DNA of 64,000 nt from Anaeramoeba ignava (taxonomy: Eukaryota; Metamonada; Anaeramoebidae): assembly GCA_028826165.1 (NCBI GenBank), contig JAPDFW010000128.1, positions 62,001 to 126,000 on the forward strand, in the 5' to 3' direction. Of the stretch, positions 45,206 to 55,400 are shown in pieces (within the stretch, counting starts at the first letter, position 1; every line of letters starts with the position of its first letter). Below the pieces are notes generated by a model. It made no database searches, was not told the DNA's origin, and saw only the letters and a list, made by a program, of their open reading frames with translations. The position numbers and the translations under genes are program-made.

Positions 45206-47210
45206 AAATCAAGAATAATAAATAATTCCATTTGAAATTAATTTTAAATAAGATTTTATCAATATTTATTTATTTAAAATTAAATAAAATTATTATAAAT
45301 AATTAAATAAAATTAATAAAATATTTCAATTAAAAAATTAAAAAAAATAAATCAAGAATAATAAATAATTCAATTTAAAATCAATTTTAAATATTATTTT
45401 ATTAACATTTATTTATTTAAAATTAAATAAAATTATTATAAATAATTAAATAAAATTAATAAAATATTTCAATTAAAAAATTAAAAAAAATAAATCAAGA
45501 ATAATAAATAATTCAATTTGAAATTAATTTTAAATAAGATTTTATTAATATTTATTTATTTAAAATTAAATAAAATTATTATAAATAATTAAATAAAATT
45601 AATAAAATATTTTTAATTAGAAAAAAATTGAATTGAAATCAAGAATAATAAATAATTCAATTTAAAATTAATTTTAAAATAAGATTTTATTAATATTTAT
45701 TTATTTAAAATTAATTAAAACTATTATAAATAATTAAATAAAATTAATAAAATATTTTAATTAAAAATTAAATTGAAATCAAGAATAATAAATAATTCAA
45801 TTTAAAATTAATTTCAAAAATAAGATTTTATTAATATTTATTTATTTAAAAATTAAATAAAACTATTATAAATAATTAAATAAAATTAATAAAATATTTT
45901 AATAAGAAAAAAATTGAATTGAAATAAAGAATAATAAATAATTCAATTTGAAATTAATTTTAAAATATGATTTTATTAATATTTATTTATTTAAAATTAA
46001 ATAAAATTATTATAAATATTTAAATAAAATTAATAAAATATTTTAATAAGAAAAAAATTGAATTGAAATAAAGAATAATAAATAATTCAATTTAAAATTA
46101 ATTTTAAATATGATTTTATTAACATTTATTTATTTAAAATTAATTAAAACTATTATAAATATTTAAATAAAATTAATAAAATATTTTAATAAGAAAAAAA
46201 TTGAATTGAAATAAAGAATAATAAATAATTCAATTTAAAATTAATTTTAAATATGATTTTATTAACATTTATTTATTTAAAATTAATTAAAATTATTATA
46301 AATATTTAAATAAAATTAATAAAATATTTTAATAAGAAAAAAATTGAATTGAAATAAAGAATAATAAATAATTCAATTTGAAATTAATTTAAAATATGAT
46401 TTTATTAATATTTATTTATTTAAAATTAAATAAAACTATTATAAATATTTAAATAAAATTAATAAAATATTTTTAATTAGAAAAAAATTGAATTGAAATA
46501 AAGAATAATAAATAATTCAATTTAAAATTAATTTTTTAAATATGATTTTATTAACATTTATTTATTTAAAATTAATTAAAACTATTATAAATATTTAAAT
46601 AAAATTAATAAAATATTTTAATAAGAGAAAAATTGAATTGAAATAAAGAATAATAAATAATTCAATTTAAAATTAATTTTTAAAATATGATTTTATTAAC
46701 ATTTATTTATTTAAAATTAATTAAAATTATTATAAATATTTAAATAAAATTAATAAAATATTTTAATAAGAAAAAAATTGAATTGAAATAAAGAATAATA
46801 AATAATTCAATTTAAAATTAATTTTAAAATAAGATTTTATTAACATTTATTTATTTAAAATTAATTAAAATTATTATAAATAATTAAATAAAATTAATAA
46901 AATATTTCAATTAAAAAAAAAATTGAATTGAAATAAAGAATAATAAATAATTCAATTTGAAATTAATTTTAAATATGATTTTATTAACATTTATTTATTT
47001 GAAATTTAATAAAACTATTATAAATATTTAAATAAAATTAATAAAATATTTTAACAAGAAAAAAATTGAATTGAAATCAAGAATAATAAATAATTCAATT
47101 TGAAATTAATTTAAAATATGATTTTATTAACATTTATTTATTTAAAATTAAATAAAACTATTATAAATATTTAAATAAAATGAAAAAAATATTTTAATCA
47201 ACTTTTTAAT
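45206..47210. repeat. Satellite of about 144-bp units, 14 copies
   Basis: Fourteen copies marked by AAGAATAATAAATAATTC at about 45211, 45353, 45497, 45641, 45781, 45927, 46071, 46213, 46357, 46501, 46646, 46792, 46936 and 47080 (spacing about 140-147 bp). Each unit holds GATTTTATTAA(T/C)ATTTATTTA followed by near-complementary TTAAATAAAATTAATAAAAT, so it could fold into a large hairpin. There is no ORF. It fills the whole gap between two minus-strand genes. Confidence 0.93.
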
Positions 47211-47341
47211 AACATTTTTAAATTAAAATTAAATTATTTAAAATTAAATTTGTTTCTTTTTTATTGATTTGAAGAATTTAATTTGATTGAAAGTAAATTA
47301 AAATAGAATTAAATTTTGAAAAAAAAGTTGAAAAAAAATTT

Positions 47342-49279
47342 TTAAATGAAATAAGTTTCAAGTTCATCAACAACCCAATTATCATAAGAACCAGCTAAAT
47401 AACTTTTAGCTTCATTTGTTCCTTTTTGAATTCCCTTAGGAAGGTTATAATAAGTACCAAAAAGAGAATAACCAGATTGTAAATTAGAATTTAAATAAAA
47501 ATCAGGATATCCAAAAAATGGACCATTAGCTGGATTATAATAAATTGCATATTGTTCTTTCCATTTTTCAGTTGTAAACTTTTCTGGTTTCCTATCTCCT
47601 TTATCATTTCTTAATGAAAAAATAAATGCATTTGAGTCTTTAATATATCTTGAATCTCCTGTCATAAATCCAACTTGAGTAAATCCTCCAAAAATAAAAT
47701 TATCTTTTGTTTTGATAATAACTAATGTTCTTCCTCTATTATCAACTGTTGAATGCCATTTTTTACAATCAAATCCATCTCTTTTTGCTGAAAATCCTTT
47801 TTTCATTTTAGAATAAAAATCATTATCATTTATCCATTCATTTAATTTCTTTGCATGTTCAATATCTCCAATAATTTTTGAATCTGAAAATTTAGGAAAA
47901 TGTGTAACCATTTTGATTTTCTTTTTTTTTCTCTCAATTTTTGATTTCAATATTTCGTTTTCTTTACTTTTTTCCTTAATTTCTGATTTTATTTGATCAT
48001 TTTCCCTGTTTTTCTCATCAATTTCAATATGCATTTGATCATTTTCTCTTTTCCATTTCTCTTCAATTTCCTTATTTATCTTTTGAACTTCTTGTTTTAA
48101 TTGTCGATTTTCGAATTTACTATCTCCAATTTTCATTTTCATTTTTTTATTTTCATAATATTTCTCTTCAATTTTTTTGTTTCTCTTGTCAATTTTTTTG
48201 TTTCTCTTGTCAATTTCCTTTTTTTTCTCATCAATTTCCCTTTTCAAATATTCATTTTCCTTATCTTTCTTTTCATTTTCCAATTTCATTTCATCAAGCT
48301 CTTTTTTCAATTTATCTTCAATTTCTTTTTGATTGCCTTGAATAACTTTGTTTTGAATATCAACTAAAAAAGATTTAGGAAAAATATCAAATTGTTTTAA
48401 TTTATCAAAATCTTCTTTTGAAATTGAATCTTTATCAAATAATGAAAAAAAAGAATGAAATAATCTTTTCTTTGCATTCTCTTTGTGTTCATATTTCTTT
48501 AATTTTAATCTTTCATTTCTTTTTTCAATCCAATTACTTAAAAATTGGAAAAAATCAAATTGAAAAATTTCTTTTTTTTCTTGTTTAAATTGAATAAATT
48601 TGATAATTTCTTCTTTAGTTAAATTGAATAAATTTTCATTATTCTGAATTTGGGAAAAATTTTGATTTATTAATTCAAAACATTTTATTTCAATTTCATT
48701 TGATTTTAAATTTCGATTTTGGAATAAAAATTGGAAAAAATTTGAATAATTAATTGAATTTGAAATTTTTTTTTGAATAAATTCTTTCAATAAATTTAAT
48801 TTAAAATAAATTGAAATTTCCAATAATTGGAGAAGATTTTCTTGATTCTCAAAAGAAATATTTCCATGATAAATATATTTCAAAATTGATTCCATTTCTT
48901 TTTTATTAAATTGATTTAAAAAAATCTTATCAATATGATTTTTCCCTTTTAAAAGTGCATTAAAAAAAGGAGATCTTGAATGTAAAATTGATTTATGAAC
49001 TTTAATTTCAAAAGGATTTGATTCATTCTCAACAAAAATTGAAAAATCTTTAAATGAATTTCCATTTAAAAGGTTTGAATAATCTTTAATTAAATTTTTT
49101 GTTACTTTTTTTTCTAAATTTTTCATTTTAATTTCATTTTCATTTTCAGTTTCAGTTTGAGTTTCAGTTTCTGTTTCAGTTTCTGTTTCTGTTTCAGTTT
49201 CTGTTTCATTTGAATTTGAATTTGAATTTGAATTTGAATTTGAATTTGAATTTGAATTTTGATTATTATTATTATTCAT
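47342..49279 (-). CDS. BTB-coiled-coil-TLDc protein
   Basis: 645 aa, one exon. Residues 1-45 are (Ser-Asn)n then (Thr-Glu)n runs. BTB from about 70 (FKDFSIFVENES, KVHKSILHSRSPFFNALLKG, ILKYIYHGNISFE). A BACK-like helical region follows to about 290, then about 170 residues of charged coiled coil with EID/KKK repeats (310-460). A TLDc domain closes the protein (about 480-645): KKGFSAKRDGFDCKKWHSTV, RTLVIIKTKDNFIFGGFTQV, SNAFIFSLRNDKGDRKPEKF, YLAGSYDNWVVDELETYFI. TLDc proteins are linked to oxidative-stress protection and V-ATPase regulation in other eukaryotes. The BTB-TLDc combination occurs in several protist and metazoan families. Confidence 0.92.
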   Translation of the reverse strand: MNNNNNQNSNSNSNSNSNSNSNSNETETETETETETETETQTETENENEIKMKNLEKKVTKNLIKDYSNLLNGNSFKDFSIFVENESNPFEIKVHKSILHSRSPFFNALLKGKNHIDKIFLNQFNKKEMESILKYIYHGNISFENQENLLQLLEISIYFKLNLLKEFIQKKISNSINYSNFFQFLFQNRNLKSNEIEIKCFELINQNFSQIQNNENLFNLTKEEIIKFIQFKQEKKEIFQFDFFQFLSNWIEKRNERLKLKKYEHKENAKKRLFHSFFSLFDKDSISKEDFDKLKQFDIFPKSFLVDIQNKVIQGNQKEIEDKLKKELDEMKLENEKKDKENEYLKREIDEKKKEIDKRNKKIDKRNKKIEEKYYENKKMKMKIGDSKFENRQLKQEVQKINKEIEEKWKRENDQMHIEIDEKNRENDQIKSEIKEKSKENEILKSKIERKKKKIKMVTHFPKFSDSKIIGDIEHAKKLNEWINDNDFYSKMKKGFSAKRDGFDCKKWHSTVDNRGRTLVIIKTKDNFIFGGFTQVGFMTGDSRYIKDSNAFIFSLRNDKGDRKPEKFTTEKWKEQYAIYYNPANGPFFGYPDFYLNSNLQSGYSLFGTYYNLPKGIQKGTNEAKSYLAGSYDNWVVDELETYFI

Positions 49280-49344
49280 TTTATTTTTTGTGTTTTAAAA
49301 AAGAAAAAAATGAAAAAAATATTTTTGCTTTTTTATTTTTTATT

Positions 49345-51327
49345 TTAAATTTTTTCTCTTTTATTTCCTAAAGTAACTGAATAACAAGTAATTGATTCTT
49401 GTTCAGTTTGAAAATTAATTTGAGTTTTAGCAGGAATCAAAAAAACATCACCTTGTTTAATTTTGAAAAAAGAAAGATCATGATTTGAATCAATTTTCTC
49501 AGAAAGAGAAATATTTGCCGATCCAAAAAGAACAAGTAAAATGGATAAATTTTGATTTTGACGATAAGAATAAAGTTGATTTTTAGGAACAGAAATTTGG
49601 TGAACAATAAATTCTTCAAAAGAAGGTTCAAAAGAAGAAACAAAAGAATCAATTTGCTTTGGTTTTTGGATTTTTGAGTTTTGAGAAGGAGAATAGTCAA
49701 GCATTTCAATAAGAGTTTTCTTGTCTTGAAATTTGGGAGTAAGACCCGCTCTCACAACGTTATCAGAACGAGCCATGCATTCAATAATATCGCCTGAAAT
49801 ATAAGCATGACAAATATTTTCTTTGATAAAAACACATTCTCCTTTTTGTAAAAAAAGATGGTTCATAAAAAACGCCAAAAAAGCGCCTGAATCGTTTGGA
49901 AATTGTGTGTTGAGTTTAATTGCTAATTTTTCTTCATCCGAAATTTCAATTCCTTTTTCTATTTTACTTTCAATTTCTTTCTTCATGTTTTCCAATTGAT
50001 TTTTGATGATTTCATCAGAACAATTTAAAAGGGAAGAAAAAACCAATTTCAAAACTTGTGATTTTTGATTCTCATCCGAATTCGGATCGTTAATAACTGT
50101 GCTGAATTGATTCGCAGCGTTTCCATCAATAACATTTTGCAAATAACTAAATTTTTGGATATTTTGATTGATTTGCTGCAATGGTTTAAATCCCATAATT
50201 GCTTCCAATCCAGAAATCGCAATCGCCAGTTCTGGCTTATGATTTGGATCCTTATAAATATCTGGGTAATTTTTGTGCAATTTTTGCGCAAGTTCTCGAT
50301 CAGGATGTGCCTGAATAGAGAGTGTTTTGTTAATTGATAAAACTTTGAATAAAAATGGCAACTGATTTTTTGGATTGTTTCTTGATTCATTGAATTCCAA
50401 AATTTCTTCTCCTGTTTTTTCTTTGTTTTTTTCAATCCATTCTTCAAATTCAATTTCTTTTGAATTGGAATCCATAATTTTTGATGGTCCATTTGGATGA
50501 TCTCCCATCCAAAATTCTGCGAATGGTTCTTTGTTGTTTGTAATTTCTTTATTATTATTTAATGACCATAATTTTGCGACTAAACTTTCTTGGCCTTGTT
50601 TTCCCCACTAAATCCAAATAAATTTTAAATTCAAATCAATTTTAAATTCAAATCAATTTTAAATTCAAATTTTAATTTTAAAATGAATTTTAATTTTAAT
50701 TTTATAAATGAATTTTAATTTTATAAATGAATTTTAATTTTATAAATGAATTTTAATTTTATAAATGAATTTTAATTTTATAAATGAATTTTAATTTTAT
50801 AAATGAATTTTAATTTTATAAATGAATTTTAATTTTAATTTTAATTTTAATTTTTAATTTGATTTTAATTTTATTTTTATAAATGAATTTTAATTTTTAT
50901 AAATGAATTTTAATTTTGATTTTAATTTTAATTTTATAAATGAATTTAATTTTAATTTTGATTTTGATTTTAATTTTGATTTGATTTTAATTTTAATTTT
51001 ATAAATGAATTTTAATTTTATAAATGAATTTTAATTTTGATTTTGATTTTAATTTTTATTTTATAAATGAATTTTAATTTTAATTTTAATTTTAATTTTA
51101 ATTTTAATTTTAATTTTATAAATGAATTTTAATTTTAATTTTATAAATGAATTTTAATTTTATAAATGAATTTTAATTTAAATTTTTAATTTGATTTTAA
51201 TTTTAATTTTATAAATGAATTTTCATTTTATAAATGAATTTTAATTTTATAAATGAATTTTCATTTTAATTTGATTTTGTACAGCATAGTTTTGTGCAAC
51301 ACATTTCATTGAATAAATTTTGTTCAT
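49345..51327 (-). CDS. MPI: Mannose-6-phosphate isomerase, type I (2 exons)
   Basis: Zn-dependent cupin isomerase interconverting fructose-6-P and mannose-6-P for GDP-mannose synthesis. Exon 1 is 51327-51283 (MNKIYSMKCVAQNYA), the intron is 51282-50608 (GTACAA ... TTTAG, phase 0), and exon 2 is 50607-49345 (WGKQGQESLVAKL onward). This gives 435 aa, the family's usual length. Exon 1 is needed because the family motif 'c..q.YaWGk.g..S.vA.l' is split exactly at the intron. Zn/active-site motifs: NKTLSIQAHPDRELAQKLH, DPNHKPELAIAIS, ENICHAYISGDIIECMARS, then DNVVRAGLTPKF. All metal ligands (Q, H, E, H) appear present. Confidence 0.95.
50608..51282 (-). repeat. MPI intron, ATTCATTTATAAAAT / AAAATT repeat
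   Basis: 675-nt intron with at least 20 copies of ATTCATTTATAAAAT (sense orientation) interspersed with AAAATT. It has the densest concentration of this element in the window. Confidence 0.9.
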
Positions 51328-51419
51328 TTTAAAAAATAAATGAAAAAATGAAAAAATGAAAAAATGAAAAAATGAATTTAAAAAATTTTTATTTCGAATA
51401 AAAAAAAAAGAAAAAAAAA

Positions 51420-52001
51420 CTAATTAGAAATAATATGTTCCAAAACACCTTCACGAATTAAATTTTCAGCATCAACTCTTCTCAAAAACAACCTAGAATT
51501 TTTTTTCAATTCAACAATACTTTGACCACCATCAATAAAAATCTGACCATAATCTTTAAGAACACGAACTTCAATATAAAGATCATTAGAAGGCGGTTGA
51601 TGATCTTGAGTCAAATCAAGATCCAACGAATTCATATAGTCTTCTAATATTTGGCAATATTCATGATGAAAAGATTCCTCATTTTGAGTGATATTTTCCC
51701 GAATTTGATTTGGAATCACTGATCCAAAATCCCATCTCATTTCAATCAGTTTTTTCCCTCTTTCTAAATGATATGATGTCAAGATTTGCTCGTTTCTTTC
51801 TATCATATAATTTAATATGTGGAGTTTTGTTTTCGAAATTGTGTCTTCGTATTTTTTTTGCTTCACCATTTCGTGAAGTTGTTCTTGCTTCCGATTAGTT
51901 TCTTCTATTACTTTTTGTACTAATGATTGATCATATTTCGGTAATTGTTCAGTTGTTCGTTGAAGTTCTTTTAAAAGTTCAACTCCAATTTCTGTATTCA
52001 T
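51420..52001 (-). CDS. GINS1: GINS complex subunit PSF1
   Basis: DNA-replication factor, part of the CMG helicase with CDC45 and MCM2-7. 193 aa, one exon, full length for PSF1 (196 aa in human). N-terminal GVELLKELQRTTEQLPKYDQ, helical A-domain with ILNYMIERNEQILTSYHLER and GKKLIEMRWDFGSVIPN, conserved SLDLDLTQDHQPPSNDLYIE, then VRVLKDYGQIFIDGG and the B-domain end LIREGVLEHIISN, all closely matching PSF1. Upstream (52010-52040) are three AAAATGAAAA blocks, that is TTTTCATTTT on the gene's strand. It lies between the MPI and ARM-like genes, all on the minus strand. Confidence 0.95.
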   Translation of the reverse strand: MNTEIGVELLKELQRTTEQLPKYDQSLVQKVIEETNRKQEQLHEMVKQKKYEDTISKTKLHILNYMIERNEQILTSYHLERGKKLIEMRWDFGSVIPNQIRENITQNEESFHHEYCQILEDYMNSLDLDLTQDHQPPSNDLYIEVRVLKDYGQIFIDGGQSIVELKKNSRLFLRRVDAENLIREGVLEHIISN

Positions 52002-52040
52002 TCATTCAAAAAAAAAATGAAAAATGAAAAATGAAAAAAT

Positions 52041-52420
52041 GATTTTTTGAATTTTAATTTTAATTTTAATTTTAATTTTAATTTTAATTTTAATTTTGAT
52101 TTTAATTTTGATTTTGATTTTAATTTTGATTTTAATTTTAATTTTAATTTTAATTTTAATTTTAATTTTAATTTTTATTTTAATTTTGATTTTTAATTTT
52201 GATTTTGATTTTAATTTTAATTTTAATTTTAATTTTAATTTTAATTTTAATTTTAATTTTAATTTTGATTTTAATTTTGATTTTAATTTTAATTTTTAAT
52301 TTTGATTTTAATTTTGATTATTAAATTTAATTTTGATTTTGATTTTGATTTTATTTTTAATTTTTAATTTTTAATTTTAATTTTAATTTTAATTTTAATT
52401 TTAATTTTGATTTTGATTTT
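52041..52420. repeat. AATTTT/GATTTT array between PSF1 and the ARM-like gene
   Basis: About 380 bp of AATTTT, GATTTT and TTTAATTTTG units. It merges on the right with the GATTTT (minus-strand N-Q/K-S) repeats that encode the tail of the ARM-like protein, so the stop at 52401 lies inside the array. Confidence 0.85.
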
Positions 52421-55400
52421 GATTTTGTTTTTGATTTCGTTTTCGATTTTGTTTTTGTTTGAGTTTTTTTTTTGGTTTTTGTTTTTGATTTTGATTTTGA
52501 TTTTGATTTTGATTTTGATTTTGATTTTGATTTTGAATTTGAATTTGAATTTGAATATGATTGGGTTTTTTGTTGGGAAGTTGGGTGCAAATTAATTCCC
52601 ATTTTTGCGAAAGTTCTTGTGCTTTTTTTTGATTGGCTCGAAGAAAAATTTTTTTTTTGTTTTTTAAAGTTTGGTCTAGAAAAAAAAAGAGATGAAAATT
52701 GAGCAAAGATGAAAAATATGAAAAAATTGAACAGAAACCTAAATTTTGGAAAAAAGACACCACAAGGTTGTTTTTTTCATTTGGATTTTGTTCCACATCA
52801 TATGTTGAAATAAGAATTTTAATTCCTATAAATTTAAAAAATAGAAAGAATTCAAGTTTTGAATTAATTGATTTTTCAATGAAAGTTTTTTCAGTAATTT
52901 CTTAACTGTGAAAATCAAGATCTCGTAAATTTGGCTTAAAGAGGATTTCATCTATTAATTTGAATGAAAAAAAAAAGTAAATAACAAAGAAAAGGAAATG
53001 AAAAAATTAAATAATATTTACTCGGTTTTTCTTTTTGAAGGTTTTGTAAAATCTTTAATATATGCAATCGAAATTGGGTTGCTTGGAATTTCGTTTTTGG
53101 ATCATCTTTCAGATTGGAAGAATTTGATCGATCAAGAATTTGAAAAATTATCCTAATTAGATCTAATTGAGGGGAAAAAGAAAAAATAAATTCATTTAAA
53201 TGAATGAAGAAAAAAGAAAAAAATTGAACAGAAACCTAAATTTTGGAAAAGAGACACCACAAGGTTGTTTTTTTCATTTGGATTTTGTTCCACATCATAT
53301 GTTGAAATAAGAATTTTAATTCCTATAAATTTAAAAAATAGAAAGAATTCAAGTTTTGAATTAATTGATTTTTCAATGAAAGTTTTTTCAGTAATTTCTT
53401 AACTGTGAAAATCAAGATCTCGTAAATTTGGCTTAAAGAGGATTTCATCTATTAATTTGAATGAAAAAAAAAAGTAAATAACAAAAAGAAAAGGAAATGA
53501 AAAAATTAAATAATATTTACTTAGTTTTTCTTTTTGAAGGTTTTGTAAAATATGCAATCGAAATTGGGTTGCTTCATTAATCAGATCTTTTTCATTTGTC
53601 ATATAAAAAAAACGAGAAGCATCAAGAATTTGAAAATTTAGATCTATTGAATTTTGATCAAAAACTATTTGGAAGAGAGAAATTTATGATTGAATTTAGA
53701 AAGAAAGAAAAAAGAAAAAAATTGAACAGAAACCTAAATTTTGGAAAAAAGACACCACAAGTTTGTTGATTTTTTCATTTGGATTTTGTTCCACATCATA
53801 TGTTGAAATAAGAATTTTAATTCCTATAAATTTAAAAAATAGAAAGAATTCAAGTTTTGAATTAATTGATTTTTCAATGAAAGTTTTTTCAGTAATTTCT
53901 TAACTGTGAAAATCAAGATCTCGTAAATTTGGCTTAAAGAGGATTTCATCTATTAATTTGAATGAAAAAAAAAAGTAAATAACAAAAAGAAAAGGAAATG
54001 AAAAAATTAAATAATATTTACTCGGTTTTTCTTTTTGAAGGTTTTGTAAAATATGCAATCGAAATTGGGTTGCTTCATTAATCAGATCTTTTTCATTTGT
54101 CATATAAAAAAAACGAGAAGCATCAAGAATTTGAAAATTTAAATGGATTGGATCATCATGTTGAGTAAAAAAATCTTGGAAAAGATGAAATTTGGTTTGA
54201 GAGATTTTTTGTGAGAAAAGAAAAAGTAAAGGAAAAAAACAAAATCAAATCTGTTATTCAATATTCAATACCTTTGTTGTTGGAAAGGATTTTCTGAAAA
54301 TCAAGTTTTGAAATCGATTGGTAGTTTATCGTTTCTTTGATTTTTTCTTTTTTGATCTCTTTGAGAATTCTCAATATTGAAATGAATAAGTTTTCTGTTG
54401 ATTTACAAAAACCAAGAAAGTTAGTGATATTAATCGAAAATTGGGATGAATTTTGGAAAAAAAAGAATTATTTCTTTACTTTCTTCTACAATTAGAGAGT
54501 TTGTTTTTTTCAGTTCGTTGATGTGATTGTAAATTTCTTTTTTTGTTTTTGTAAACAAATAACGAAAATGAGATTAATGAAAGGTGGAGTTTATTTTTTG
54601 ATATACCAAGAATAATTTCCTTATTGTATTCGAAAAAATAGCTTAAAAGAAATCCGGAGTTGAGTTGGAGTTGATCAAATTCTTGATTTCTGTTCAAGGT
54701 ATTTGAATAATAAGCTGTTAAAATCATTTCAATTATTCCATCTGTTTGGAGAATTTTGTTTCGATTCTCTTTTTAGATTTTTAAGCAAAATTTCATGATT
54801 GAAGTGAAAAATGATTGAAAATTCTGAAAATAAATTGAAAAATACCTTTACTTTCAAAAGCAAGAGATCCTAAAAGATCAATACTTTTATGTTGAATTGT
54901 GAAATTATGAGGATGTTGTGAAATTGCATATACAAGACGTTCGATTACTCTATGTTGAAGGTTTTGACGTGTATTTTTTTCGACGTCGTCCTTTGTGTTG
55001 AGATTGAACCAATCTACCATTCTTGAGTTTTCGGTGAACTTTGTTTGAAAAATATTTGAGGAAAATAATTTGGGAATTAAAATATTGTGTGAATGCGAAT
55101 TTTTTGGTGATGAAGTTTGGAATTTGGAGGTATTACATGTTCTAAAATCAAAAAGAAACAAAATAATGAATTTGATTTGGTTTTATTGGAAAAGAATACT
55201 TGGAACGTTCCACAAGTTGTTTCTTAAAGCACGACATCCATTCTCTTGGATTTGCTCAATATTTGGGAAAGATATCATTGCTTTCATAATTAAGTCTATT
55301 CCTTTAATCCCAATTTTTTGGGACAATTCTTTTTCATGAAAAACCATAAATTAAATCATTGAAAAAGAAAAAGTGTTTTTGAGCATTTACCTGAACCTTT

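Noticed and set aside
45206-47210. LTR or terminal-repeat transposon
   Set aside because: No ORF, no long terminal repeats and a regular period of about 144 bp indicate a tandem satellite.
52096-52702. Plus-strand frames in AATTTT/GATTTT repeats and antisense to the last ARM-like exon
   Set aside because: Repeat shadows; the minus-strand exon joins in phase 1 to the rest of the gene.
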